A DNA stretch of 20,563 nt, taken from positions 1 to 20,563 of the forward strand of contig NZ_DASZGI010000135.1 in NCBI RefSeq assembly GCF_035938995.1, in the 5' to 3' direction. Under the pieces are notes generated by a model. The model saw nothing but the letters and a program-made list of their open reading frames with translations, did no database searches and was not told the origin of the DNA. Numbering within the stretch: the first letter of the stretch is position 1; every line of letters starts with the position of its first letter. A program made the translations under genes and the position numbers. Of this stretch, positions 7,325 through 15,013 are shown piece after piece. The DNA is from DASZGI01 sp035938995. Lineage in GTDB: Bacteria > Actinomycetota > Actinomycetes > Streptomycetales > Catenulisporaceae.

Positions 7325-8217
7325 AGCACACCCGCGTCGACGCCGAGGACCTGGCCGGTGACTCCGCCGGATAGGCTCGACAACAGGTAGAGCACCGCGT
7401 TGCTGACCTCGTCCGGTTCCACCAGGCGGCGCAGGGCCGTGCCGCGCACTGCCCGGGTGAGGTAGCGGGACCAGTCAAGGTCCGCGGGACCGTGGTGGCG
7501 GGCCAGGCTGGCCATGAACTCGTCGGCGTATCGCGCCGGGTCCGTGGTGCCGGGGGCGCGGGTCAGGCCGGGGGCCACCGCGTTGACCCGGACCCCGAAC
7601 GGTCCGAGTTCGGCAGCCAGGGCGAGCATCAGCCCATGCAGGCCGAACTTCGCGGCGCAGTAGGCGGTGTTCGACGGCAGGCCGCGGCTGCCCGCGATCG
7701 AAGTGACCAGGACGATCCCGCCGGACCCGCGCTCCATCATGCCGGGCACGACGAGCCGGCAGATCCGGAACGCTCCGTTGAGGTTCACGTCGATCGTGCC
7801 GGTCCACTGCTCCTCGGTCTGCTCGCACAGGAAGACCTGGCCGCGCGCCCATCCGGCGGCGTGGACCAGCAGGTCCACCGGCCCGAGGCCGTCCTCGGCG
7901 CCGCGTACCGCGCGTTCGAGCGCCGCGGCGTCGGCCAGGTCGGCCGGGGCGACGGCGGCCTCGCCGCCCGCCTCGGCGATCTCCTTGGCGACGGTGCGCA
8001 GCGCCTGCTCGTCCCGGGCCAGCAGGATCGTGCGCGCCCCGGCGGCGCTGAGGCTGCGGGCGGTCAGCGCGCCGATGCCGCTGCTCGCGCCGGTCACCAG
8101 CGCGGTCCGCCCGGCCAGCAGCCCGCTTGCGAACCCGGCTGCGCCGCCGTCCGTGTTCCTGATTGGGGGCCGCTGCGGCTCGGCCCGATCAGTCGTAGAC
8201 GCGCTTGGGTAGTCCAC
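7321..8217 (-). CDS. Short-chain dehydrogenase/reductase with N-terminal extension
   Basis: A 298-residue SDR with TGASSGIG (42-49), Asn145, Ser173, Tyr186 and Lys190 (YCAAK), plus the typical PG segment (VNAVAPGLTR, 211-220). About 36 residues precede the Rossmann fold, longer than usual. GTG 8217 is nonetheless the likely start: a full GGAGG lies 9 nt upstream (8227-8231), inside the end of the preceding gene, and I see no later start codon before the fold. The gene overlaps the preceding SDR by 29 nt. It is probably an NAD(P)H-dependent ketoreductase for a beta-ketoacyl-CoA intermediate; cofactor preference and stereochemistry are not determined. Confidence 0.92.
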   Translation of the reverse strand: MDYPSASTTDRAEPQRPPIRNTDGGAAGFASGLLAGRTALVTGASSGIGALTARSLSAAGARTILLARDEQALRTVAKEIAEAGGEAAVAPADLADAAALERAVRGAEDGLGPVDLLVHAAGWARGQVFLCEQTEEQWTGTIDVNLNGAFRICRLVVPGMMERGSGGIVLVTSIAGSRGLPSNTAYCAAKFGLHGLMLALAAELGPFGVRVNAVAPGLTRAPGTTDPARYADEFMASLARHHGPADLDWSRYLTRAVRGTALRRLVEPDEVSNAVLYLLSSLSGGVTGQVLGVDAGVL

Positions 8218-9019
8218 CGCCGTCGACCTCCAATACTGTTCCGGTGAGGGAGGGGTTGTCTGCCGCGAAGGCCACGGCGTCCGCCACGTCGTGCTCGTCG
8301 CACCAGCGCTGGAGCGGGACCTGGCGGCGCAGGCGCTCCATGTAGGCGGCGTGCCGCGGATTCGCGGCGCTGCGTTCGCGAAGTGCCGCGCCGTCGAGCA
8401 CGCCGGGCGCGACCGCGACCACGCGAATGCCGTGTTCCCCCAGCTCGACGGCCCACGTGCGGGTCAGCGACTCCACCCCCGCCTTCGCGGCGGCGTAGGC
8501 CGACTGGCCGTAGGAGCCGTGCCGCACCGTCGAGGAGATGTTCACGATGACACCCGGCGTCCCGGCGGCGAGCATGACGGCCGCGGCGTGCCGGCCGACC
8601 AGGAAGACACCGGTGAGGCAGAGCCCGATGGTGCGCTCCCAGGCATCGACAGGGTGCGGGCGAAGCTCGGAGCGTTCGGAGTCGGCGATGCGTACGAGCT
8701 GGTGGTTGTAGTTACGGCCGGCGTTGTTGACGCACAGGCGCAGCGGACCGCGGCCGGCCAGCCGTTCGAACAACTCGGCGACAGACGTCTCACTGGTCAC
8801 GTCGGCGCGCAGCGGGTGCAGCTTCAGCCCCTCGGCCGCGGCGTCCTCGGCGGCGGCGTCCAGCGCCCTCTCGTCGCGCGCGGCGATGACGACGTCCCAG
8901 CCCGCCCCAGCCAGGCGCCGGGCTATGACCAGCCCGAGCCCCCGGCTACCGCCGGAGACCAGCGCCGGGCCGCGTTCGGCCGTCGTCCCGGTGTCCGAAG
9001 TCGCTGCGTTCAAAACCAT
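8189..9019 (-). CDS. Short-chain dehydrogenase/reductase (FabG-like)
   Basis: A 276-residue SDR with cofactor motif SGGSRGLG (22-29), a clear NNAG (98-101), catalytic Ser162 in NISS, and Tyr175/Lys179 in YAAAK. It ends with VLEVDGGG (263-270), as FabG proteins do. The structural Asn of the tetrad (NLxG in relatives) is Cys134 here (GLCLTG), which may alter proton relay. The start is ATG 9019, six bases after the KAS III stop. Its 3' end contains the ribosome site for the following SDR. The best guess is a ketoreductase for a CoA-linked intermediate. Confidence 0.92.
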   Translation of the reverse strand: MVLNAATSDTGTTAERGPALVSGGSRGLGLVIARRLAGAGWDVVIAARDERALDAAAEDAAAEGLKLHPLRADVTSETSVAELFERLAGRGPLRLCVNNAGRNYNHQLVRIADSERSELRPHPVDAWERTIGLCLTGVFLVGRHAAAVMLAAGTPGVIVNISSTVRHGSYGQSAYAAAKAGVESLTRTWAVELGEHGIRVVAVAPGVLDGAALRERSAANPRHAAYMERLRRQVPLQRWCDEHDVADAVAFAADNPSLTGTVLEVDGGGLPKRVYD

Positions 9020-9025
9020 GATGTC

Positions 9026-10027
9026 TCAGAGCTCGAAGAGCAGGCCGCCGTAGAACCAGCCGGACCCGACGGCCGGAGTGAGGCATAGGTCTCCACGGTC
9101 GAACACACCTTTCTCCAGATACTCGGACACGGCGGTCGGAATCGAGGCGCTGCCAGTGTTCGCCCGGGTCTCGAAGGTGGTGATGAACCGCTCGGGGACG
9201 ATGCCGAGCCGTTCGCGCACGGCGGCGTGGATCGGGCCGGTGCCTGGGTGCGGGACGAACCAGTCGATCTGATCGATCTTCAGGTCGTTGCGCTCGAGCA
9301 GCTGAGCCGCGACGGCGGTGTTGGACGCGATGCCGAGCTCGACCAGCTCGGGCTTGCTCTTGATCCAGCCCTGCGGCGGCCGCACGGTGACCGCCTCCGC
9401 CGACTCGCCCGCGCTGTAGAGCAGCGAGTCGATCAGGCCACGGCCGGCATCGGGCCCGCGCTTCTCCAGTACGGCGGCGCCCGCCGCGTCCCCCACTACC
9501 AACGTTCCCTTGCTGCCGGGGCGCACGCGGCGGGAGAAGTACTCGGAGCACGCGACGACGGCCACTCGCCATGACGGGTGCGCGGCGAGCAGCGCGGCGG
9601 CGGTCTGCACGCCGTGCACGAATCCGGTGCAGGCGCCGCAGACGTCGAAGGCGAGCGCCCGGGTCGCGCCGAGCCGCAACGCCACCTGAGGGGCCAGTTC
9701 CGGGACGAGCTGGCGCTCGGACCAGTTGCCCAGGACGAGCAGGTCGACCTCGCCGGGTTCGCGGCCGGCCCGCCCGAGCGCCGCGGTCGCGGCCCGCGCG
9801 GCCATGAAGTCGATCGTCTCGTCGTCGGCGGCCACGTGCCTGCTGCGCACTTCGATCGAACCGATCACGGCCCGGTCGACGGCGTTGCCCTCGGCGTCGG
9901 CGGCGCCCGCGAGCTCCGCGTTGAACACGAGGTCGCGCGGGTAGTAGTGGCCGAAGCCGGTGAAGCCGAGACCCGCCCCGGCCCAGACGCCGCCGGCGCC
10001 CGGCGCGCCGGCATTCCCGACGTTCAT
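9026..10027 (-). CDS. KAS III (FabH-like) condensing enzyme A
   Basis: A 333-residue FabH-fold ketosynthase with a complete Cys-His-Asn triad: Cys133 in DVCGACTGF (129-136), His260 in VPHPGTG (258-264) and Asn290 in RANTGSASIP (288-297). KAS III enzymes usually condense an acyl-CoA primer with a malonyl thioester; relatives in secondary metabolism also use CoA extenders or make esters and amides. The segment that in FabH reads MxGxEVF is not recognisable here (WIKSKPELVE, 221-230), which suggests a changed acyl pocket. ATG 10027 was chosen because AGGGA lies 6 nt upstream. GTG 10045, overlapping the preceding stop as GTGA, would add six residues and is possible. It directly follows another KAS III, so the two may act in sequence or together. 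Confidence 0.9.
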   Translation of the reverse strand: MNVGNAGAPGAGGVWAGAGLGFTGFGHYYPRDLVFNAELAGAADAEGNAVDRAVIGSIEVRSRHVAADDETIDFMAARAATAALGRAGREPGEVDLLVLGNWSERQLVPELAPQVALRLGATRALAFDVCGACTGFVHGVQTAAALLAAHPSWRVAVVACSEYFSRRVRPGSKGTLVVGDAAGAAVLEKRGPDAGRGLIDSLLYSAGESAEAVTVRPPQGWIKSKPELVELGIASNTAVAAQLLERNDLKIDQIDWFVPHPGTGPIHAAVRERLGIVPERFITTFETRANTGSASIPTAVSEYLEKGVFDRGDLCLTPAVGSGWFYGGLLFEL

Positions 10028-10041
10028 CGCAGATCCCTGTC

Positions 10042-11094
10042 TCACCGGTACCGGAACAGCACGGCGCCGGAGTTGAACCCGCGGCCGATGCCGATCGAGA
10101 GCAGCAGGTCGCCCGGTTTCACAGTGCCGGCGGCGACCTGCTCGGACAGGCAGCTGGGGATGCTGACGCTCGAGGTGTTCCCCCGGTGCCCGATGTTGAC
10201 CAGCACGCGCTCCTCGGGCAGTTCGAGGTCGGCGCAGACCTGGCGGATCATGTTCAGGTTTCCCTGGTGCGGGATGAACCAGTCGATGTCGTCCTTGGTG
10301 AGCCCGTTGCGGGTGAGCACGGCGCGCGCGGCGGCGCTGAGCATCGTCGGCCCGACGGCGCCGACCTGCTTCCCCTTCATGATCATCTTGTCGTCGTCGT
10401 CGATGTCGAAGGCGTCGAAGTACCGTCCGTCCGAGTTGAAGACGGCGTCGAGCAGCCCTGGTCCGGCGCCGGCGCCGTCCTTACCCCCGTCTGTGCCGCG
10501 CTGCCATACCGCCGCCGCGCCGCCCGCCCCGAACAGCACCGAGTAGCGGTAGTCGAAGTTCAGGATCGGCTTCGGGTTCTCCGCGCAGACCACCAGCGCG
10601 TTGCGGGCGCCGAGAGTGGCCATGAGCGAGCAGGCCACGACGCTCGAGTAGAGGAAGCCGGCGCAGGCGACGGCGCCCACGTCGAAGCAGAAGGCGTTGT
10701 GCAGCCCGACCTGCTTCTGCAGCGGCAGCGAGATGTCCATGTAGCGGTTGGTGGCCGAGGACGGGTTCGCGCGCGGCCGGGTCGTGGAGGTGGTGCCGAC
10801 CACGAGGTCGATGTCCTGCGGAGCGAGCCCGGCGTCCTTGAGCGCCGCCTCGACCGCCCGCGCACCCATCTCGACCGCGCGCTCGTCGTCCGTGTCCGGC
10901 CAGTGCCGGGAGCGGATCCCGGTATGCTCGCGGATCCAGTCGTCGTCGATGCCGAGCGACGGCAGCTGCTGCTCGAAGTAGGCGTTGGTCACCGGCTCGC
11001 CGGGGAAGTAGTGGCCGATGCCGATCAGCCGGGACGGCGCGGCGGTGGCCAGGCGGCCGCCGATCGCGGCCGGGGCGATCTGTTCGGTGGTCAT
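10042..11094 (-). CDS. KAS III (FabH-like) condensing enzyme B
   Basis: A 350-residue FabH-fold ketosynthase with Cys144 in VACAGF (142-147), His276 in IPHQGN (274-279) and Asn306 in RGNTSSVSIP (304-313). It is closer to housekeeping FabH than its neighbour: GIGHYFP, TGIRSRHW (58-65) and MKGKQV (239-244) match family motifs. An acidic run (IDDDD, 231-235) precedes the MKGKQV segment. The start is ATG 11094, coupled to the CoA-transferase stop as ATGA; the frame remains open to 11193, but that part overlaps the transferase. It likely performs a priming or early condensation, for example of an acyl-CoA with malonyl-CoA. Whether it uses CoA or ACP substrates cannot be told, but no ACP gene is in the window. 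Confidence 0.92.
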   Translation of the reverse strand: MTTEQIAPAAIGGRLATAAPSRLIGIGHYFPGEPVTNAYFEQQLPSLGIDDDWIREHTGIRSRHWPDTDDERAVEMGARAVEAALKDAGLAPQDIDLVVGTTSTTRPRANPSSATNRYMDISLPLQKQVGLHNAFCFDVGAVACAGFLYSSVVACSLMATLGARNALVVCAENPKPILNFDYRYSVLFGAGGAAAVWQRGTDGGKDGAGAGPGLLDAVFNSDGRYFDAFDIDDDDKMIMKGKQVGAVGPTMLSAAARAVLTRNGLTKDDIDWFIPHQGNLNMIRQVCADLELPEERVLVNIGHRGNTSSVSIPSCLSEQVAAGTVKPGDLLLSIGIGRGFNSGAVLFRYR

Positions 11095-12818
11095 CTGTAG
11101 TGCCCTTCCGGGTCGAGTCGGCGCAGCAGCGCCAGTTCGGCGGAACTGATGTCGGGTTCGGGGGCCGCGTCGTCGGCGGGCTTGACCGCCCACGCGGTGT
11201 GCCGGGCGATCAGGGCGTCGGGGTCGCCCGCGGAATCAGGCTCCTGTGACGGCAGCCAGCTGCGCAGCCGGAACGGCTCGCCGGGGCCGGACCGGTGGAA
11301 GCGCCCGAACTGGCTGACCACCTCCCGCACCCGGCCGCCCGGACTCGTGACGTAGGAGACCCGCGGCACGTAGCGGCGCGAGGAGGCGGGCGCGACGACG
11401 AGGCAGTCCGCGGTGGACGCGATGTCGTTGGCGCCGCCCGAGCCGGTGACCCAGCGCCCGTCCGGCAGCACGCTGGTGTTCAGGTTCCCCTCCTCGTCCA
11501 CCTCGGCGGCGGCGAGGATTCCGAGGCAGCGGGGGTTGCCGGCCACCTGGGCGCCGAGGATCTCGAGGATGCTGCTCAGTTGTTCCGAGCGCGCGGCGTG
11601 CGCCTGGCTGAACAGGAAGACGTCGCCGGGTTCGGGGTCCATGCCGTAGAAGCCGAGCTCCGCCGCGACGCGCACCGGGCGGCCGCGCTCGCGCAGGACG
11701 GCCGCGGCCAGCCAGGCGGCCATGTGCGAGGAGCCGATTCCGGCCAGCAGCGTGTCGTAGCCGCCGACCTCCACCTGCGCGGTGATCGCCCGGGCGGCCA
11801 GCACGAGCAGCCGCTCCTGCTCGGTCGCCGGCCCCTGAACGAGTGTCTCAGCAGCTTGATCGACTGCGCCTGCCCGGCCCGGCCGGCCGAGCGCCAACGC
11901 CTCGATCCGCTCGCGTCCCAAGGCCTCGAGGTAGCCTCCGTGCCCGCCCGGTTCGGTCACCCAGTCGCGGAACCACTCGTCGGCCGTGTCCATGTCCGCG
12001 CAGCTGCGGACGATGTCGGTCATGAAATCGTAGTCGTCGCGGTATCCGGTCACCCCACCCACGCCTTCGGTCCGCAGCGACTGCGGGTGCGCGCCGAGTT
12101 CCGCCTCGGCCAGGCCGATCACCCGCTGCCCCGGGATCACGACCCGGTCCGGCTGCGCATCGACGACCTCGTCGGGCACGATCCGCTCGACCGACGCGAG
12201 CACGCCGCCGGTCGCCGCATAAGCCGCCCACGGGCCCTCGCCGAGCGGTGCGCAGAGCACGACGTTGCCCCGCCGGTCGGCGCAGACTCCGTGGACGAGC
12301 GTCAGATCCGGGCGCATCGGGCGCACGAGGGCGACGTGCTCGCCGGGCGCCGCAGGGTCGGGCACAAACCAGAGGTCTAATTCCTTGCCCCGGGCCAGGT
12401 CGCTCCCCGCCAGCGATGCGGTGACCGCGTACGGCGCACCTGTCGCACCCGCGACCAGCCGTTGCGTGTAGCTGAGCAGCGACCAGGGCTGAACGGTGAA
12501 CGGCCTGCCCGCGACCAGGTCCCGGTAGATCCGGTTCGGGCGCGGCGACGGGTAGGTGTCGCCGAAGAAGCAGGCCTCCATGTGCCGCACGGCGCCGGAA
12601 AGCGCGAGCGCGTGCGCGCTGGAGTGGACGGCGGTGGTGCTCGCGGTCAGCCCGCCTTGTCCGCGCAACACCCGGGCCACCGCGTATATCAGCGCATTGG
12701 GCCTGGAGAGGGTCGCGGCGAAATGCAGGTGCATGTCGGGGCGGACGAAGCGGCGTACCAGGTCGTCCACATCGTCCGCGAGGTACGGCCGCTCGAACTC
12801 ACGGTATGGCGCGGTCAT
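11091..12818 (-). CDS. Family I CoA-transferase, A and B subunits fused
   Basis: The 575-residue protein joins two NagB/RpiA-like CoA-transferase halves. The first (about 10-300) resembles the A subunit, with VTASLAGSD (132-140) and a TLVHGVCADRRGNVVL stretch (173-188). The second (about 330-575) resembles the B subunit, with LAGIGSSHMAAWLAA (358-372) and AAELGFYGMDPEPGD (385-399). Glu387 sits where family I enzymes carry the catalytic glutamate (E in ENG/ELG). Such enzymes move CoA between carboxylic acids through an acyl-glutamyl anhydride; glutaconate and 3-oxoacid CoA-transferases are examples, and IpdAB is a divergent non-transferase relative. The start is ATG 12818, overlapping the ketosynthase stop as ATGA. 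Likely role: making the CoA ester of a starter such as succinate, or re-activating a free hydroxy acid, replacing an acyl-CoA ligase. Confidence 0.85.
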   Translation of the reverse strand: MTAPYREFERPYLADDVDDLVRRFVRPDMHLHFAATLSRPNALIYAVARVLRGQGGLTASTTAVHSSAHALALSGAVRHMEACFFGDTYPSPRPNRIYRDLVAGRPFTVQPWSLLSYTQRLVAGATGAPYAVTASLAGSDLARGKELDLWFVPDPAAPGEHVALVRPMRPDLTLVHGVCADRRGNVVLCAPLGEGPWAAYAATGGVLASVERIVPDEVVDAQPDRVVIPGQRVIGLAEAELGAHPQSLRTEGVGGVTGYRDDYDFMTDIVRSCADMDTADEWFRDWVTEPGGHGGYLEALGRERIEALALGRPGRAGAVDQAAETLVQGPATEQERLLVLAARAITAQVEVGGYDTLLAGIGSSHMAAWLAAAVLRERGRPVRVAAELGFYGMDPEPGDVFLFSQAHAARSEQLSSILEILGAQVAGNPRCLGILAAAEVDEEGNLNTSVLPDGRWVTGSGGANDIASTADCLVVAPASSRRYVPRVSYVTSPGGRVREVVSQFGRFHRSGPGEPFRLRSWLPSQEPDSAGDPDALIARHTAWAVKPADDAAPEPDISSAELALLRRLDPEGHYR

Positions 12819-14107
12819 CGCGCCGCCTCGAGGGCCAGCACCGAGGTCTGGCTGCCGAAGGCGAACGACATCGAGACCGCGAGGTCGAACTGCGCCTTTC
12901 GCGCGCCCTCGGCCACATGGTCGTGGTCGCACTCGGGGTCGGGCTCGACCAGGTTCGCCGTCGGCGCGAGTGTCTGGTGGTGCAGCATCAGCGAAGTCGC
13001 GGCGGCGTTGATGATGCCCGCCATACCGAACGTGTGTCCGTATATGGGCTTGTTCGAGCCGTGCGGTGGCAACGCGTCCGCGCTGCGCTGCGGGTAGAGG
13101 GCGCGCAGCGCGCGGCTCTCGGCCAGGTCGTTGTACCGGGTCGCGGTTCCGTGGCCACAGACGTAGCCGACCTCGTCCGGCTTACGACCGGCGTCGTCGA
13201 GTACGTCGCGGATGAGACCCGCGGTGAGGCTCCCGGTCATGTCCATCGTCGTCGGATGGTCGGCCTCGTTGAGCGCGCGGTGCGCCAGGATGTTCGCGTA
13301 GACGTGGGCGCCGCGGGCATATGCGGACGACTCGCGCTCGAGGCAGAGCACCACGGCACCCTCCCCCAGCGCGAACCCCTCGCGGTCCTTGCTGTACGGG
13401 CGCACGGCGCGGGCCGGGTCGTCCCGCTCGCCGGAGATGACCCCGTCGCCGAGCGCGAGGTAGCACCGGGCGACCTGCGCCAGGATGGGGAATTCGTGGC
13501 CGCCGACCAGCACGGCGTCGCTGGCGCCGCAGCGCAGCTCGCGCAGCGCGAGGCCGATCGCGTGGTGGCCGCCGACGCAGGCGTTGCTGATCGTGGTGAC
13601 CAGGCCCTGCGCGCCTATGTAGATGGCTGACATGCTGGCCGGGCTGCCGGCGAGGCCGCGGAACATCGCGCCGCTGTCCGCGAAGGGGGTCTGCGCGCCC
13701 GGTTCCATAGCGGTGCGCCACCAGTCGAGCGGCCCGCGGGAGGAGGACATCACGATACTGAGACGACGCGGGTCGACCGCTCCCGGCAGCAGCGCGGCGT
13801 CCTGCCGTGCCTGCTCGGCCGCCGCCATGGCGATCAGGATCTCCCGGGTGTACTTGGCCGCGTGCGAGGGCTTGAGCTCGGGCAGGTACGGCCGGTGGTC
13901 GAAGTCGTCTATCTGGGCGGCGGCGAACACCGGCAGCCGCTCGCGGTCCGGGTCGAACCGGGTCAGCTTGCCGATCTGCGACGCGCCCGCGGAGATATTC
14001 CGCCAGAAGCCGGTCGCGCCGCCTCCGCCGGGCAGCACCGCTCCGATGCCGGTCACCGCGATCGGTTCGGGGGCCTGGTGTCCGTGGGCGGATTCGATCA
14101 ATCTCAC
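12815..14107 (-). CDS. Ketosynthase (KAS I/II fold) with complete Cys-His-His triad
   Basis: A 430-residue FabF-like enzyme with all three catalytic residues: Cys177 in SNACVGG (174-180), His319 in CGHGTAT (317-323) and His358 in YGHTFG (356-361). FALGEGAV (245-252) and SFAFGSQ (414-420) are family signatures. It should carry out ordinary decarboxylative chain extension, in contrast to the two His-deficient ketosynthases downstream. The start is GTG 14107: no ribosome site precedes it, but a -10-like TAGCTT ends 6 nt before it, so translation is probably from a leaderless transcript. It is the first gene of the long operon. N-terminal residues 1-14 are not part of the fold, so a slightly later start cannot be excluded. 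Confidence 0.92.
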   Translation of the reverse strand: MRLIESAHGHQAPEPIAVTGIGAVLPGGGGATGFWRNISAGASQIGKLTRFDPDRERLPVFAAAQIDDFDHRPYLPELKPSHAAKYTREILIAMAAAEQARQDAALLPGAVDPRRLSIVMSSSRGPLDWWRTAMEPGAQTPFADSGAMFRGLAGSPASMSAIYIGAQGLVTTISNACVGGHHAIGLALRELRCGASDAVLVGGHEFPILAQVARCYLALGDGVISGERDDPARAVRPYSKDREGFALGEGAVVLCLERESSAYARGAHVYANILAHRALNEADHPTTMDMTGSLTAGLIRDVLDDAGRKPDEVGYVCGHGTATRYNDLAESRALRALYPQRSADALPPHGSNKPIYGHTFGMAGIINAAATSLMLHHQTLAPTANLVEPDPECDHDHVAEGARKAQFDLAVSMSFAFGSQTSVLALEAAR

Positions 14108-14190
14108 GGTGCGAAGCTATGGGATCTTCACGACCGGCACATGGACCGCCGAGTACCGTTTCCCCCGCCCGACAGGTACCGGCGGTACTG
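14108..14190 (-). promoter_or_regulatory. Probable leaderless promoter of the biosynthetic operon with GTAC-type repeats
   Basis: On the minus strand TAGCTT occupies 14119-14114, matching the actinobacterial TANNNT -10. Its last T is seven bases from GTG 14107, the geometry of a leaderless start. Upstream, three copies of a CGGTAC-like hexamer (complements at 14153-14158, 14176-14181 and 14185-14190 on the plus strand) could be activator sites. No convincing -35 is seen, as expected for an activator-dependent promoter. The whole 138-nt gap separates the regulator/hydratase pair from the main operon. Confidence 0.4.
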
Positions 14191-14245
14191 CGTCGCGTCC
14201 GCGGAGATCGGATCCGACCCAGCCCGGATCGTCGCCGACGTGCGG

Positions 14246-15013
14246 TCATGCTGCGGGCTCGGCCCGCGTCCGATCGGCCCGAACCGCCGCTCTCCACCAG
14301 TACCCCTCCTCGGCCGCGAGTGCGTCCGGCCGGTCGAGATGAGTGGTGCGGCGCAGCAGCCCGACCGCGAGTTCGAGCAGATCGCCGGGCCGGGCCGCGA
14401 TCCCCCGAGCCAGCTCGAGCGCACGTTCCACCGGCGCCGCATCCTGCGCCAGGCGGTCGATCCCGCCCGCCGCGAACAGGTCGGCTCCGGTGATCCGCCG
14501 TCCGGTCAGCAGGAGGTCTGCCGCGAGTCCGCGGCCGGCCCGGCGGGCCAGCGAGTGCACCGCGCCCCCGCCCGGAACCGCGCCGGCGTCCAGCTCCGGC
14601 AGTCCGAACACGGCGTCCGGGGCTGCGACCACGAGATCGCAGCCGAGGGCGAGCTCGAGACCGCCGCCGAGCGCATATCCGTGCACTGCGGCGATCGTCG
14701 GGAAGGGGAGGGAGTCGAGCAGGTCGAGGATGCGGCGGAACAGCTCGCGCCGCTCCAGCCGCGCCGCCACGTCGTTCCAGCACGGCTCACGGGTGTCCGC
14801 GCCGCTGCTGAACGAAGGCCCGCTTGCGGCAAGCACGAGCGCCTTGGGCCTCGCGTCGCCCGTGTCGGCGGCGAACTCGCTTAGCCGCCGGTCAAGCTGT
14901 TCCAGCATCGCCGTCGACAACGCGTTGTGCCGTTCGCCACGTTGCAGGCTCAAGACCGCGACAGGTCCCAGGCGCCGGGCGCCGATCGGCCCGTCCTGCG
15001 CCACCCCGGTCAC
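14246..15013 (-). CDS. Enoyl-CoA hydratase/isomerase with both catalytic glutamates
   Basis: This 255-residue crotonase retains Glu120 in GGGLELA (116-122) and Glu140 in GLPELDAG (137-144), the two acids used by enoyl-CoA hydratase, and the oxyanion-hole segment FSSGAD (68-73). It can therefore be expected to add or remove water across a 2-enoyl-CoA, or, as in nonactate synthase NonS (from memory), to add an intramolecular hydroxyl and make a cyclic ether. GTG 15013 was chosen because it overlaps the regulator stop as GTGA, the coupling used throughout this locus; GTG 15028 would add five residues. It is co-transcribed with the LuxR-type regulator and separated from the main operon by 138 nt. 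Confidence 0.88.
   Translation of the reverse strand: MTGVAQDGPIGARRLGPVAVLSLQRGERHNALSTAMLEQLDRRLSEFAADTGDARPKALVLAASGPSFSSGADTREPCWNDVAARLERRELFRRILDLLDSLPFPTIAAVHGYALGGGLELALGCDLVVAAPDAVFGLPELDAGAVPGGGAVHSLARRAGRGLAADLLLTGRRITGADLFAAGGIDRLAQDAAPVERALELARGIAARPGDLLELAVGLLRRTTHLDRPDALAAEEGYWWRAAVRADRTRAEPAA

Noticed and set aside
5615..7390. A 591-codon plus-strand open frame opposite the ketosynthase genes
   Set aside because: It is antisense to two well-supported ketosynthases, has Arg/Gly/Ala/His-rich composition and no recognisable motif; long antisense frames are expected at this GC content.
8291..11100. Plus-strand open frames opposite the SDR and KAS III genes
   Set aside because: They mirror the third-position bias of the minus-strand genes and contain no domain motifs or ribosome sites.
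13182..14783. A 533-codon minus-strand frame across the ketosynthase/hydratase gap
   Set aside because: It is Arg/Gly/Pro-rich low-complexity sequence in the wrong frame of two genes with complete catalytic motifs.
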